DNA of 64,000 bases, taken from positions 51,868,040-51,932,039 of the forward strand of contig CM071568.1 of the NCBI GenBank assembly GCA_036426205.1. The letters run 5' to 3'. The position numbers and the translations under genes are program-made. Below are positions 45,709 through 54,659 of this stretch, piece by piece; position 1 is the first letter of the stretch, and every line of letters starts with the position of its first letter. The notes under the pieces were generated by a model. The model did not search any database. It was not told where the DNA came from and was given only the letters and a program-made list of their open reading frames with translations. The DNA is from Ascaphus truei (lineage: Eukaryota > Chordata > Amphibia > Anura > Ascaphidae).

Positions 45709-46207
45709 AGACCTTCAGCACGATGTCTGATTAAAGTCTATTTTTAATTCATCCCAGCCTCTCTCCTTCTATTGCTGTGCTGCTGTCTACCTGTCCCTGG
45801 GGGAAGATTTTTCAAGGTCATCATCAAGAATGGAAGATGAGTGTATGAGGTGGCAGGCCATATAATGTTTAAATGGAAGCATTTCATTTGCCATGCAAAA
45901 AATGCCTTTCACATGTAATGAACTTCTCATCAGTTATTGACACAGGAGAATGTAGTGTTTCATGACACAACCATGTATTGTGTCTGTTTCAAGTATCAGC
46001 TAGGAGTTGTGATGTTACAAACAAACTTTAATTCATTCTTCTTTCACACTGATTCGAAACTTCATTGTTGCTTCAAGCATCATCTTTTAATTGGACACAA
46101 AAAATATATCATGGAAACATGTTATGTGTTCCACTATGAGAACCATCATTATAGTGTAAAAAAAATTAAAGTTCCATGTCGTTCATAATGTCTTTATTTT
46201 ATTGTAG

Positions 46208-46381
46208 ACCAGTTTTGCCGCTCAAGAACAAATTTCTCAAGTGACCATGAAGATTTTGACACTCCTGGATTAACACCAGCATTCAAGTCCTCCTGCTCTT
46301 GACACCTCCTCAGCTATGCAGCTTCTGAAAACAATCTTGGGTGCAAGAAATCTCGCCATTCAGAATGATGTCAATACTTGA
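46208..46381 (+). pseudogene. Myb/SANT exon 4, frame-shifted
   Basis: After the acceptor TATTGTAG, one frame reads FCRSRTNFSSDHEDFDTPG and continues TPAFKSS. Then the +1-shifted frame reads PALDTSSAMQLLKTILGA and AIQNDVNT before TGA. Both halves look like one coding exon split by a frameshift near 46297. The join to exon 3 is not in phase with the donor I prefer, so the exon 3 end is uncertain. Confidence 0.55.
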
Positions 46382-46830
46382 AAGGATGATTCACTCTGCA
46401 TGAAAGGATGCTAAAGGTCAATATCAAAAAGGCACAAATAAAAATGTCATCATCCAAGTTCCTAAAGAAATCCAAAATGTAAACAGGACATTACAGACCA
46501 GTTTCTGAATGTAAGCCAGCATTCAGTTTCAGAGTACAGCACAGAAGAAACAATTCCACTTTACCACCCATCATAGGATGGATCTTTACATGCTGCTACT
46601 TTTTCTCCAGAGTCATCAGTTCTTCATTCCCCACTTCAGGATGATCCCGGTACCGTAGTGCAAGTTCTGTGCAGGTCCCTGTCACATCCATCCAACGGCT
46701 TACATCTGTTCAAAATATGGAACCGACACCTACAATGAGACACGCAAAAGAAAGTTAGGACAAACAATACTAATACCAGCTTTTGGAAGAAGATTAAAAC
46801 ACAAAACAAGAAACTGATCCACCACCACTC

Positions 46831-47370
46831 TTGCAATGTTTATCAAGTGTTTTGTTTCTCAACCTGCCACAGCCCACACCAGTGCCCCTAAGTCCACAGC
46901 CCACACTCCAGTGCCCCTTGAAGTGCCACAGCCCACATCAGTTGCCCCTGAAGTGCCACCACACCACACTCAGTGCCCCTGAAGTGCCACAGCCCACACT
47001 CAGTGCCCCTGAAGTGCCACAGGCCACACTTGGTGCCCCTGAAGTACCCCAGTCCACACTTAGTATCCCTGAAGTGCCACAGCCCACACTTAGTGCCCCT
47101 GAAGTGCCACAGTCCACACTTAGTATCCCTGAAGTGCCACAGCCCACACTTAGTGCCCCTGAGAGTACCCAGTCACATTGTATCCCTGAAGTGCCACAGC
47201 CCACACTTAGTGCCCCTGAAGTGCCACAACCCACAACCAGTGTCCCAGAACTGCCACAGGCCAGTACAAGTGCTAAAGTTAAGGCGAGAGTACTTGGCAC
47301 AGGGAAAAGGCGAACACAACACCCAACAAGCAGACCTGTGACTCGCTCTCAAAAGGATAAACAAAAATAA
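46831..47370 (+). CDS. Pro-rich tandem-repeat reading frame with basic C-terminus
   Basis: 179 codons. The middle consists of about a dozen 10-residue repeats close to PEVPQPTLSA, encoded by a 30-bp DNA tandem repeat. The end is basic: KVKARVLGTGKRR, then SRPVTRSQKDKQK, a plausible nuclear localisation signal. It follows the Myb/SANT exons on the same strand. Pro-rich repeats plus a basic tail would suit the last exon of that gene, but no splice acceptor was convincingly placed and the ATG is not supported. One repeat has a 5-bp disturbance (46840-46925) and one is irregular at 47161-47185. It may be only a minisatellite with an open frame. Confidence 0.4.
   Translation: MQCLSSVLFLNLPQPTPVPLSPQPTLQCPLKCHSPHQLPLKCHHTTLSAPEVPQPTLSAPEVPQATLGAPEVPQSTLSIPEVPQPTLSAPEVPQSTLSIPEVPQPTLSAPESTQSHCIPEVPQPTLSAPEVPQPTTSVPELPQASTSAKVKARVLGTGKRRTQHPTSRPVTRSQKDKQK
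46905..47270 (+). repeat. 30-bp coding minisatellite
   Basis: The unit is CCTGAAGTGCCACAGCCCAC plus ACTTAGTGCC, with alternating GTGCC/GTATC endings. The alternation (SA, SI, SA, SI) suggests a 60-bp higher-order unit in the middle of the array. Confidence 0.9.
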
Positions 47371-47640
47371 ATAAGCACATTCACTAAATATTTTTGTGTA
47401 CTGGTGTCCATTACTGCAAACTCTTTCATGCATAGTGTATGTATGATCATGTACAGATGCTTGCAAACATTCAAGTATGTCCTTGTACACATGAATGTTT
47501 ATAAATGCTCATTCACAGAATGAGTGAAGGCATATTTTATAACATATGAATATCTATTAATCATCAGTTGATTGATGTTAATACATTATGACACACTTTG
47601 CATGTATATGGAAGATTACATTCACTTAGCTCTTGTTCAG
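47371..47640. other. No recognisable feature
   Basis: AT-rich sequence between the Pro-rich frame and the LTR relic. Confidence 0.4.
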
Positions 47641-48119
47641 TATTACATGTTAAAGGTGTGTTGCAGGGTACATGCAACTACACACGTGGGTTTCTTGACA
47701 AGGCTTATTTATTTAGCCTTAAAAGATATACAGCACACAAAACAAAAATAGCGTTTCATCAGCAAACAAAAGAAAATGGCTTTTTCTTCAGCAAACCAAA
47801 CAAAACAGTTTCTCTTTAGCAGACAGTCTATATATAAGGTAGCTACCCTTTTTCTATGCAGGGGACAGACAGTTCACAATTCAACTACTTTGCTACTCAG
47901 ACCTTGTTTCAGTAACCTCTTTAGCAGCTTACTCCTCTCTCCTCAACAGCCAAACCCATGTGTCTACAGCCTGGGTTTTAACACACCTTGATTAGGCAGC
48001 TGGGATCCAACTAATTTTCCTGAGGTTCCCAGATGAAGTTAACCGAGTCAGTGCTGCACTGCAGACTAGACATAGGTTTTCCAGGCATATAACTGGTGGC
48101 TTTTTTTTACCCTGTCACA
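47640..48119 (-). mobile_element. 3' LTR of a Gypsy-type relic
   Basis: On the minus strand the LTR starts TGTGACAGGGTAA at 48119, directly after the polypurine tract CAGGGGAGGAA (48130-48120). The distal end is not fixed. RNase H lies immediately upstream, so integrase has been lost by deletion or was never in this position. Confidence 0.65.
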
Positions 48120-48634
48120 TTCCTCCCCTGTTAGTGTGTGGCTGGGGCTACGCATGGCTGAAGCCCGACCATCCACCCCTTCTCTAGAACAGAAGTCAGC
48201 ATTTGCATTCTCTTTTCCCGGCCTATGCTGAATCTCAAATGAGAAGGGTTGGAGGGCCATATACCACCTAGTCAATCTAGCATTGGAATCCTTCATGCTA
48301 TTTAACCACTTCAGTGGAGCATGATCCGTCACCAAAGTAAAATGGACTCCTGCCAGGTAATGCCTCAAAGCCTCGATTGCCCACTTTACTGCGAGGCACT
48401 CTTTCTCAATCACTGAGTAGTTTTTTCCCTTGGGAACAATTTCCTACTCAGGTAAAGGATAGGATATTCAACTCCCTCAAACTGTTGTGACAACACTGCC
48501 CCTAGCCCTATCTCTGATGCATCTGTTTGCACTATAAAAGGGCTGTTGAAGTCTGGGCTTCTAAGGATGGGACCCTCTGATAGACACCTTTTTATGTCCT
48601 CAAAGGCTCTCTGACAATCCCTTGACCACACCAC
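48066..48634 (-). pseudogene. Gypsy-type RNase H domain
   Basis: The frame 48634-48410 has CQRAFEDIKRCLSEGPILR, then IVQTDASEIGLGAVLSQ with the catalytic Asp, and YPILYLSRKLFPREK. After a one-base frame change at about 48412, the next frame continues IEKECLAVKWAIEALRHYL (catalytic Glu), FTLVTDHAPLKWL (second Asp) and QHRPGKENANADFCSR (last Asp). All four catalytic acids are visible. The sequence leads straight into the polypurine tract. Confidence 0.85.
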
Positions 48635-48644
48635 ATCACATCAG

Positions 48645-48667
48645 AGAGAAAAAGAGAGAGAAAAAGA

Positions 48668-48712
<45 letters not shown>
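48645..48712 (+). repeat. (GA)-rich microsatellite
   Basis: Runs of GAGAGAAAGAGAGAG. It lies at the point where the Gypsy fragment ends. Confidence 0.9.
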
Positions 48713-48904
48713 GTGTATATAGAAATCTGTTCATCATAGCACAGTTGATGATTACACACACATTGTTATTGTAATTAAGAGTAAACTTGTTTTTCTCATT
48801 TTGATTGCCTAAGCAGCAAGTAAAGTTTCGATTCCTGTGAAAAGAGGGTATCTTAGACAAAGAATCTCAGCCAATTATTGTAACAAATTTCTTGTGGGAG
48901 AAAA

Positions 48905-48920
48905 ACAAGGCGTATAAATG
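48905..48920 (+). promoter_or_regulatory. Possible TATA box upstream of the forkhead-like ORF
   Basis: GGCGTATAAATGTTC lies about 120 bp before the ATG at 49034. It is a weak call because the surroundings are AT-rich; no cap-site evidence exists. Confidence 0.25.
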
Positions 48921-49033
48921 TTCGTTTGTATTATAACCTTGGAAAATACCGCAAAGATAACATGTAACTATTCACACATTCAGCAGACATCCTTATGCTT
49001 TCTACTTAGACACTGTACAATTGGAGAGAAGAA

Positions 49034-49564
49034 ATGGCAGGACCTTCCACATTGCACAGCCATCCACGTAAATCATACAAATTTTTGATTTATGAAGCAA
49101 TCGAGTCAACGCCACTGAAAAAGGCTACCGTGGGGGAAATCTATGACTTGATCCAATACAAATATCCATACTACCAAGAAACAGCCAATGAAAGAAATTT
49201 TAAAACTTCTGTACATTTCACTTTATCCGCAAATGAATGTTTTGAGCGTGTCCCTCATCGTCAAGCTCAACGATACGGCTGCTGGCAGGTTGCTGCATCA
49301 TTTAAACTTACCATGGAACATGGAACATATCTGCTGTTAAATAGCATATTTTTGCCTAATGCCAGTTACATGGAAGACTCACAGACTGTCGCATCTGCTG
49401 ATATACCTGCACCGTCCATTCCTCTCGACGAGATGCAAGATGGACATAACTACTATGATATGTTTCAAAACTTATATGGCCAATACGAATGTGGAGGTGA
49501 AAACAACCAACAACTGTATGTACCTCCGGATGTCTTGTTTCAAGAAGCCACTGCAGATCCATAG
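49034..49564 (+). CDS. Divergent forkhead-domain protein, single exon
   Basis: 176 codons, no internal stop, start in a good context (GAAGAAATGG). Residues about 12-100 follow the forkhead fold in order. SYKFLIYEAIE with PLKKATVGEIYDLI gives helices 1 and 2, and YPYY ends the turn. FKTSVHFTLSANECFERVP is the helix 3 region (family form close to WQNSIRHNLSLNDCFxKVP). YGCWQV is the strand with the invariant Trp, and MEHGTYLL matches the wing-2 FENGxYLR segment. Helix 3 is changed at the DNA-contacting N, R and H (T, H and F here), so usual forkhead DNA recognition is doubtful. The C-terminal 70 residues are acidic with Tyr and no motif. Many fox genes are single-exon. Alternatives: a retrocopy or a lineage-specific fox paralogue. 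Confidence 0.65.
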   Translation: MAGPSTLHSHPRKSYKFLIYEAIESTPLKKATVGEIYDLIQYKYPYYQETANERNFKTSVHFTLSANECFERVPHRQAQRYGCWQVAASFKLTMEHGTYLLLNSIFLPNASYMEDSQTVASADIPAPSIPLDEMQDGHNYYDMFQNLYGQYECGGENNQQLYVPPDVLFQEATADP

Positions 49565-49579
49565 AGACAGCTGTGTGTG

Positions 49580-50166
49580 CATACATATAGCACAGTATGT
49601 ACAGACATGGCCTATAGCGCTCATGGGAAGAGAGTTCACTTGTGTCAGTAATGACTCATAAAATTTCGATCTCTGTTTAGGCCACTGCTAAGTGTCCCGA
49701 ACATTTGCATTTGCATAAATTTGTATTCATGCAACCGTCTCTCTTTCGGTGTTTTAAAATTACCTTTGAGTATGGCAACCCTCAGATCGTTCATCTTATG
49801 GCCAGAGTCAGAGAAATGTTCGCCAACAGGACTGTCTCTTGTTCCGCGTGTGATGCTATGGCGGTGCAGGTTCATTCTCTTGTTTAGCCCCTGCCCTGTC
49901 TCACCTAAGTAGAAGCAGCCCCCTGGGCATTTCATGCACATGATGAGGTACACGACATTGCTGGAGGAACAGGTGAACCTTCCTCTGATTTTGTATTCTC
50001 GATTCCTGTGTGGTATTTGTATTGAGTCCGCTGTGTAGAGCATTGCGCAGGTTTTGCATCTTGGGTCCTGGCATGGTTTTGTCCCGCATTCAGTTGTACT
50101 ACTGAATACTTTACTCCTCACCACACAGCCACACCGGGGGAAGGACCAGCACAGATAACATTCCAA
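49580..50166 (-). mobile_element. PLE copy (second family): GIY-YIG endonuclease
   Basis: Minus-strand frame 50166-49645, 173 codons. It has CQDPRCKTCAMLYTADSI (zinc-binding linker), VVYLIMCMKCPGGCFYLGET (GIY-YIG core) and GLNKRMNLHRHS. GEHFSDSGHKMNDLRVAILK and ERRLHEYKFMQ follow. It is uninterrupted and close in sequence to the copy at 21.54-22.8 kb, which is more damaged. The reverse transcriptase is absent. The 3' end lies about 20 bp from the forkhead-like stop codon. Confidence 0.87.
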
Positions 50167-50490
50167 TAGACACTGTTTATAGTATAGCTTTTGCTTGCTT
50201 CATTCATTGTAACATCGCCGGAAGAAGAGATCAGTGTGTCTCGAAAGCTTGCACAAATAAAAGCATTTCGTTAGCCACAGAACGGTATCATCTATTTATT
50301 TTGGATATTGAAGCTCGGCTACACGGTAATGATACCCTACATATATACATTGATATATATAGATATATGTTATTAATATATATGTAGGTATCAGTACCGT
50401 GGTAGCCGAGCTTCAAAATTCAAAAATAATAGATGATACCGTTCTGTGGCGAACGAAATGCTTTTATTTGTGCAAGCTTCGAGACACTGT
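50100..50490. repeat. PLE-type terminal palindrome
   Basis: The plus-strand segment from about 50235 (GTCTCGAAAGCTTGCACAAA) through AACGGTATCATCTAT and GAAGCTCGGCTAC to 50333 recurs inverted at 50395-50490. The centre is TA-rich (50334-50394). Just before the left arm is GAAGAAGAGA..TCTCGAAAGC, a GAGA/TCTC hairpin reminiscent of the hammerhead stem II plus GAAA. Confidence 0.8.
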
Positions 50491-50519
50491 TGTGTCGTGA
50501 GTGTTTCGAACACTGTGTA

Positions 50520-50550
<31 letters not shown>

Positions 50551-50557
50551 ATTACAG

Positions 50558-50690
50558 GGTTCGACAAACCTATACATTCACGCCCCCAGGCGAGTGGATT
50601 TAATCGTGCCGATCATTGGCCCAGCAGCACACGTTGGTACAGTGGCGAGTAGATTTTTTTTGTTCGCGAGTTAGATTTTTGGTGATTTGT
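50558..50690. mobile_element. Short element with GGTTCGACAAA ends
   Basis: The left CAGGGTTCGACAAACC and the right GATTTGTCCGACCAAGT are inverted relative to each other. The interior has GCGAGTAGATTTT, also present (inverted) at 8120-8170 beside a GTGGTCGACAAATC end. Non-coding. Confidence 0.55.
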
Positions 50691-50879
50691 CCGACCAAGT
50701 TATATTATATATTGTGTGGGGCTTCAGGGGTTCCCAAAAAAAGATTGCTGGGTTTGTGGGTTTGTCTCCCTATATATCAGACCCTAATTTCTGCTATACA
50801 CCATCCTGACTCTTGCCGTTCGTCAAGGATCTCTACCCCTTTGTATCTAAAGCCCCCTCTCCTGCCTTAAACCATTCTA

Positions 50880-51310
50880 CTGACTACCCACATCTGGAAT
50901 GCCCTTCCCCTCATACCCGACTACACCCTCTCTATCCACCTTAAGAACCACCTTAATACACACTTTGCTTAAAGAGAAATGAGAAGCACCGTGGCTAATA
51001 CTATACCACATGGTAAATAGCTTGGCCCCCTGCAGACGCACTTACCAAACACCCTCTACTTTTTGTCGTTCTCCTATCTATCAATCGATTGTAGCTCTTC
51101 GAGCATGGATTCCTCTTCCTAAATGTTACTTTTATGTCTGAAGCACTATTTTCCATGATCTGTTTTTTTATTGTTATTTATAGATTGTACGTGTATTACT
51201 CCTGTAAAGCGCTATGTACATAATGGCGCTATATAAGTAAAGTCATAACTATATACATACAATGTATTACTTCCTGGTAAAACATGTTTATACAGGAAAT
51301 AAATAAATAA
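50880..51310 (+). mobile_element. LINE 3' end relic
   Basis: Same block as 29236-29580: LWNALP-type box region (CTGGAATGCCCTTCCCCTC), TTACTTTTATGTCTGAAGCA, and the tail AAAGCGCTATGTACATAATGGCGCTATATAAGTAAA. It ends AGGAAATAAATAAATAA. Confidence 0.65.
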
Positions 51311-54300
51311 TGCTCCTCACCATCCGATTGCATAGTAGTGCTGTCATTACATACGACCAGGTGACTGCATCTATAAGTGGGATCACTGGTGCAGTCAATA
51401 GGCGGAGACTCTCTTTCCCCCTCATTCTGCCTAACTAACCCTGGCCACATCAGGGTTTTCAAACATTGTGTAGACTCCCCTCCTCCTCCTCTGCCATCAG
51501 AGGGCCTATGCCATCTACGCCACAGTGCAAACTTTGAGCATAGGAGAGACCATATTCATGGGCCAAGTGAGGGAGGCAGCAAACAACCCAAAAAGAGGCC
51601 ATGGAGTAAACATTTGTTAATACTTTTATGTGTGTTTGTATTTTGCATATTCTGTCTCTTGGAAATTCTTGTTCTCATTGGAGAATTTATTGTTATCCTA
51701 CTAATAAACTCACATTACATGCAATAATAGGCCACATAAACATATCCAACTTTCCCTTTTAATAAACAAGACTAGTAAAGTCTATTCAATGAAAAAACAA
51801 ATTTCACATGCATCTGTTAATGTGTGTCAGCCATATTATGTGCACCATATATATTTTAGTATAACACAAGTGCTTGAAAGGGTTCAATCCTACATCAGTA
51901 CATTCATGGTGTACCACTTAAGACCTGCCCTTTTCCTTGAAGGCATTTGTAGAAATCACAAGTTAATCAGGGTCTGGATGTAGGCAATTCCAGGTTTTGA
52001 AAGGTCTTAAATATCGTTTAATGAGTGGTAACATGAACGGAGGTCTGAGGATATCTCGTTCGCTGTAGTAAACGCTTAGGTAAACGAATCATTACCATAT
52101 TATTGCATATGAGTAAAGCCTAAAATCTGTTCAAATTTATCGATCTGCTATTTTTCAGGTAAATGCTAGGCATTACAAAAAAGACAGGGGTGCCCCAATG
52201 TTACATCCAATTGACAAAACATAATGGTAAGTAATAAGTTTAAATATTCATAATAAAATAATATTGGGTTATTTAGTAAAATGTTGTAATTGTAACGCAA
52301 TGGACCTTTGGGGATACACGTTCGGATAAAGGTACGTTAAAAGGTGAGAACGTAAAACTAAAAATGTTACGCTTCTGTGGATCTACCCTTTAGGCCCTTA
52401 TTTTATAAAGTGTGGTAGCACCGATCCGGCCCAATCACACAGAAAGTTGCATTGAAGTAAATCGGGCAGTAGTTGGAAACCGTCTTTTTGTGCCAAAAGA
52501 CATGGTGCGGTCCTGACTGCAAGTTTAAAATTTCCCCCCAAATACCTTGTACGACTATCCATCAAGCATGTCCCTTATTTTATAAATGCATTAATTAGTT
52601 AACTCTGATAAAGGTTTCAATATCTGAGCAATATTTGCGCATCATCCATGTCTGACATCAGAAATGTTATTTCTTTAAACACAGATAACAAGGTTTGATA
52701 TACAGTGCTCATATCTGGACCATTTTGTGTTTGCCATTGAAATACCTAACACATTTATAGAAATAAATTAACTTCTTTTCAGGCGTGGAACTCAATGTAA
52801 AGCAAATACCTACAATGGAAATGTGGATGTAACGTAAATCACAGACTATAATATACCCTTTTTTAACCACCAGACAGTCGTGGAGGCAATGCAAAAAAAT
52901 CACCCCAATCCTATTCTAACTACCATGTGAGTATTGTAATGGGTATAATTATATTTCACATGATGGAGAACACTTCCACTGAAGCTGGATGTAATTTTCC
53001 TTTTCTATGAATGTCTTTGTTGTAGCCATTCTCTTTTCTGATGAGCACAATGTGACTAAATCTGTTTTCATTCCCTGGAGAGGGCATTTAAAAAAAAAAA
53101 AAAAAAAAAACACTTATTTTTATGCTTTGGTAAAATTGTAGGTTATTGAGCAACCTCTTCATTTTTTCTTTCTCTTGCTGAATTGTTAGGGAAAATGTGA
53201 TCACTGCATTGTATCCCAAGACCTACTTGAAAACGGGATGTACATGTTAATGTATCTGTGCTCAAATATTTGAAATATATAAATGAACAGGATTCAGTTT
53301 CCTTCTCATCTGTGAACATATATATATAGCTTTTAGAAATGAGGCTTCCATTACATACCTTTTTCTCCTATTATATCATTACCTTAAATTTGCCTAGCTC
53401 AAGGTTGTTCACTGATTGGTATTCAAGTAGAGGGGTGAGTGCTCTCTAATCCCTGCAACACATGGTAATTTTTTCATTCTCTCTCAGCCTCCACCTGTTC
53501 TTTGGTCCAGTGGAGGACTGCAAATCCTATCAGAGGACTGCAGTGCTGCTAAGCCTGTTTCTCTGGCTCCAGTCCATCACATGTGCACTCAGGCTGTAGA
53601 GCTCCGAGCCAGCTGCTGCTGAACGATCATGTTATCAGATGACGGATGGCTTCATATCAGGTGTTTGAACTGTCGAGCTGACCCATCTGGTAAATGATTC
53701 GGGAAGTCTGGCCTCGCTTGATGAATGGGGAAAGTGACAATGCCAATCAGCGTGACCCCAGCAGCTTCCCTGTTGCCAGTCCAGCAGACAAAATCAAGTA
53801 TTTCCCACTGGTTTACCTTTTCAATCCTATTGTCACTCTGGACAGATTAGATTTACTGTCACTAAATTGCCATTAAACTATGTCATTAATCCAAATACTT
53901 TCCTTTGCAAGAACACCACAGAAAATAAAATGTGTGACTTTAAATACCAACCAGGGGGAAAATATATGTAAGTAGATACCGAAGAGTGGAAAGGTTTGCA
54001 TTTCCTCAATCCCACCTAACAGGGAATAGGTGACGGGCTGTACGAGTAGCTCAGCGGTAATGTTGTTGTATAATGTAAATATGTCATTCTAGTTTATGAA
54101 GAGTAAAAAAAAATATTGCATAAAACAACTTCTACTGTAAATAGCAGAGTAAAGTTAATGCTCAACCCCAAATGTTCGTTAATTCAGTCCATTATCAAAA
54201 TCATTACTGGATGTAATTTAGTCTGAGGCTAACACATACCCCAAAACAACCGCCTTTTTTTTAATCAACATTACCCTAGGCTTAATGCCATGTAACGTTA

Positions 54301-54375
54301 GCAATGCCTCACATTAGTTTTATATAACATGAATATTGACTTTCCCTATAGTTACATAACAATGCATCCACAGCA
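51310..54375. other. Mostly unique sequence, no gene recognised
   Basis: Contains one partial MITE (about 52390-52500) and a poly(A) run (53091-53110). Frames at 51377, 51789 and 53694 show no domain. An intergenic or intronic region of a host gene is possible. Confidence 0.4.
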
Positions 54376-54384
54376 GCCAAGGAT

Positions 54385-54581
54385 TCTGGGTAATGAGAGA
54401 AAGAGAGAGAAAGAGAAAGAGAGAGAAAGCGAGAGAAAGAGAAAAAGAGAGAGAAAGAGAGAGAAAGAGAGAGAAAGAGAAGAAGAGAGAGAAAGAGAAA
54501 AAGAGAGAAAAAGAGAAAAAGAGAAAAAGAGAGAGAAAGAGAGAAAAAGAGAAAAAGAGAGAGAAAGAGAGAAAGAGAGAA

Positions 54582-54650
<69 letters not shown>
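54385..54650 (+). repeat. (GA/GAAA)n satellite
   Basis: GAGAGAAAGAGAAAAAGAG units becoming pure GA from 54590 to 54648. All open frames of about 116-131 codons here are artefacts. Confidence 0.95.
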
Positions 54651-54653
<3 letters not shown>

Positions 54654-54659
54654 GAATTG

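Larger units (their letters stand above)
44487..45812 (+). mobile_element. PLE inserted in an exon, with 13-bp target-site duplication
   Basis: 5'-truncated PLE with only the endonuclease: FHKCGLCKCCKYA zinc-binding linker, YVIYVIICGCNSKYVGRTIR GIY-YIG core, EHLR helix, GGNRLNSLNRKEMSW box, and a stop at 44956-44958. A polypyrimidine tract follows (44990-45300). A hammerhead-like motif lies at 45667-45708. The copy ends GAAGATTTTT at 45812. The flanking CAAGGTCATCATC at 44474-44486 and 45813-45825 is an exact duplication, in the size range known for PLEs. The frame is intact across the endonuclease, so this copy is relatively young. Confidence 0.9.
41586..46381 (+). pseudogene. Multi-exon Myb/SANT-like (Harbinger-associated type) pseudogene
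   Basis: Four exons are inferred: 41586-41670, 42014-42319, 44408-44486 continued at 45826-45849, and 46208-46381. The first two introns have GT...AG ends and matching phase 1, so exons 1, 2 and 3 join in one frame. The product would be a Myb/SANT trihelix DNA-binding protein like the accessory protein of Harbinger transposons and its domesticated vertebrate relatives. It is broken by TAA at 42034-42036, a 1.3-kb PLE in exon 3, and a frame change in exon 4. Intron 2 holds another PLE-type tail. No Harbinger transposase is present in the window. It could be a dead host gene or a transposon relic; the intron structure favours a gene of the domesticated kind. Confidence 0.7.

Noticed and set aside
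50212..50255. GAAGAAGAGA..TCTCGAAAGC as another hammerhead
   Set aside because: The GAGA/TCTC stem and GAAA are present, but the core is not CUGANGA-like and stems I and III do not form; kept only as a weak relative.
54040..54062. Sequence ACGAGTAGCTCAGCGGTAA, resembling a tRNA A box
   Set aside because: No B box or cloverleaf follows within tRNA distance.
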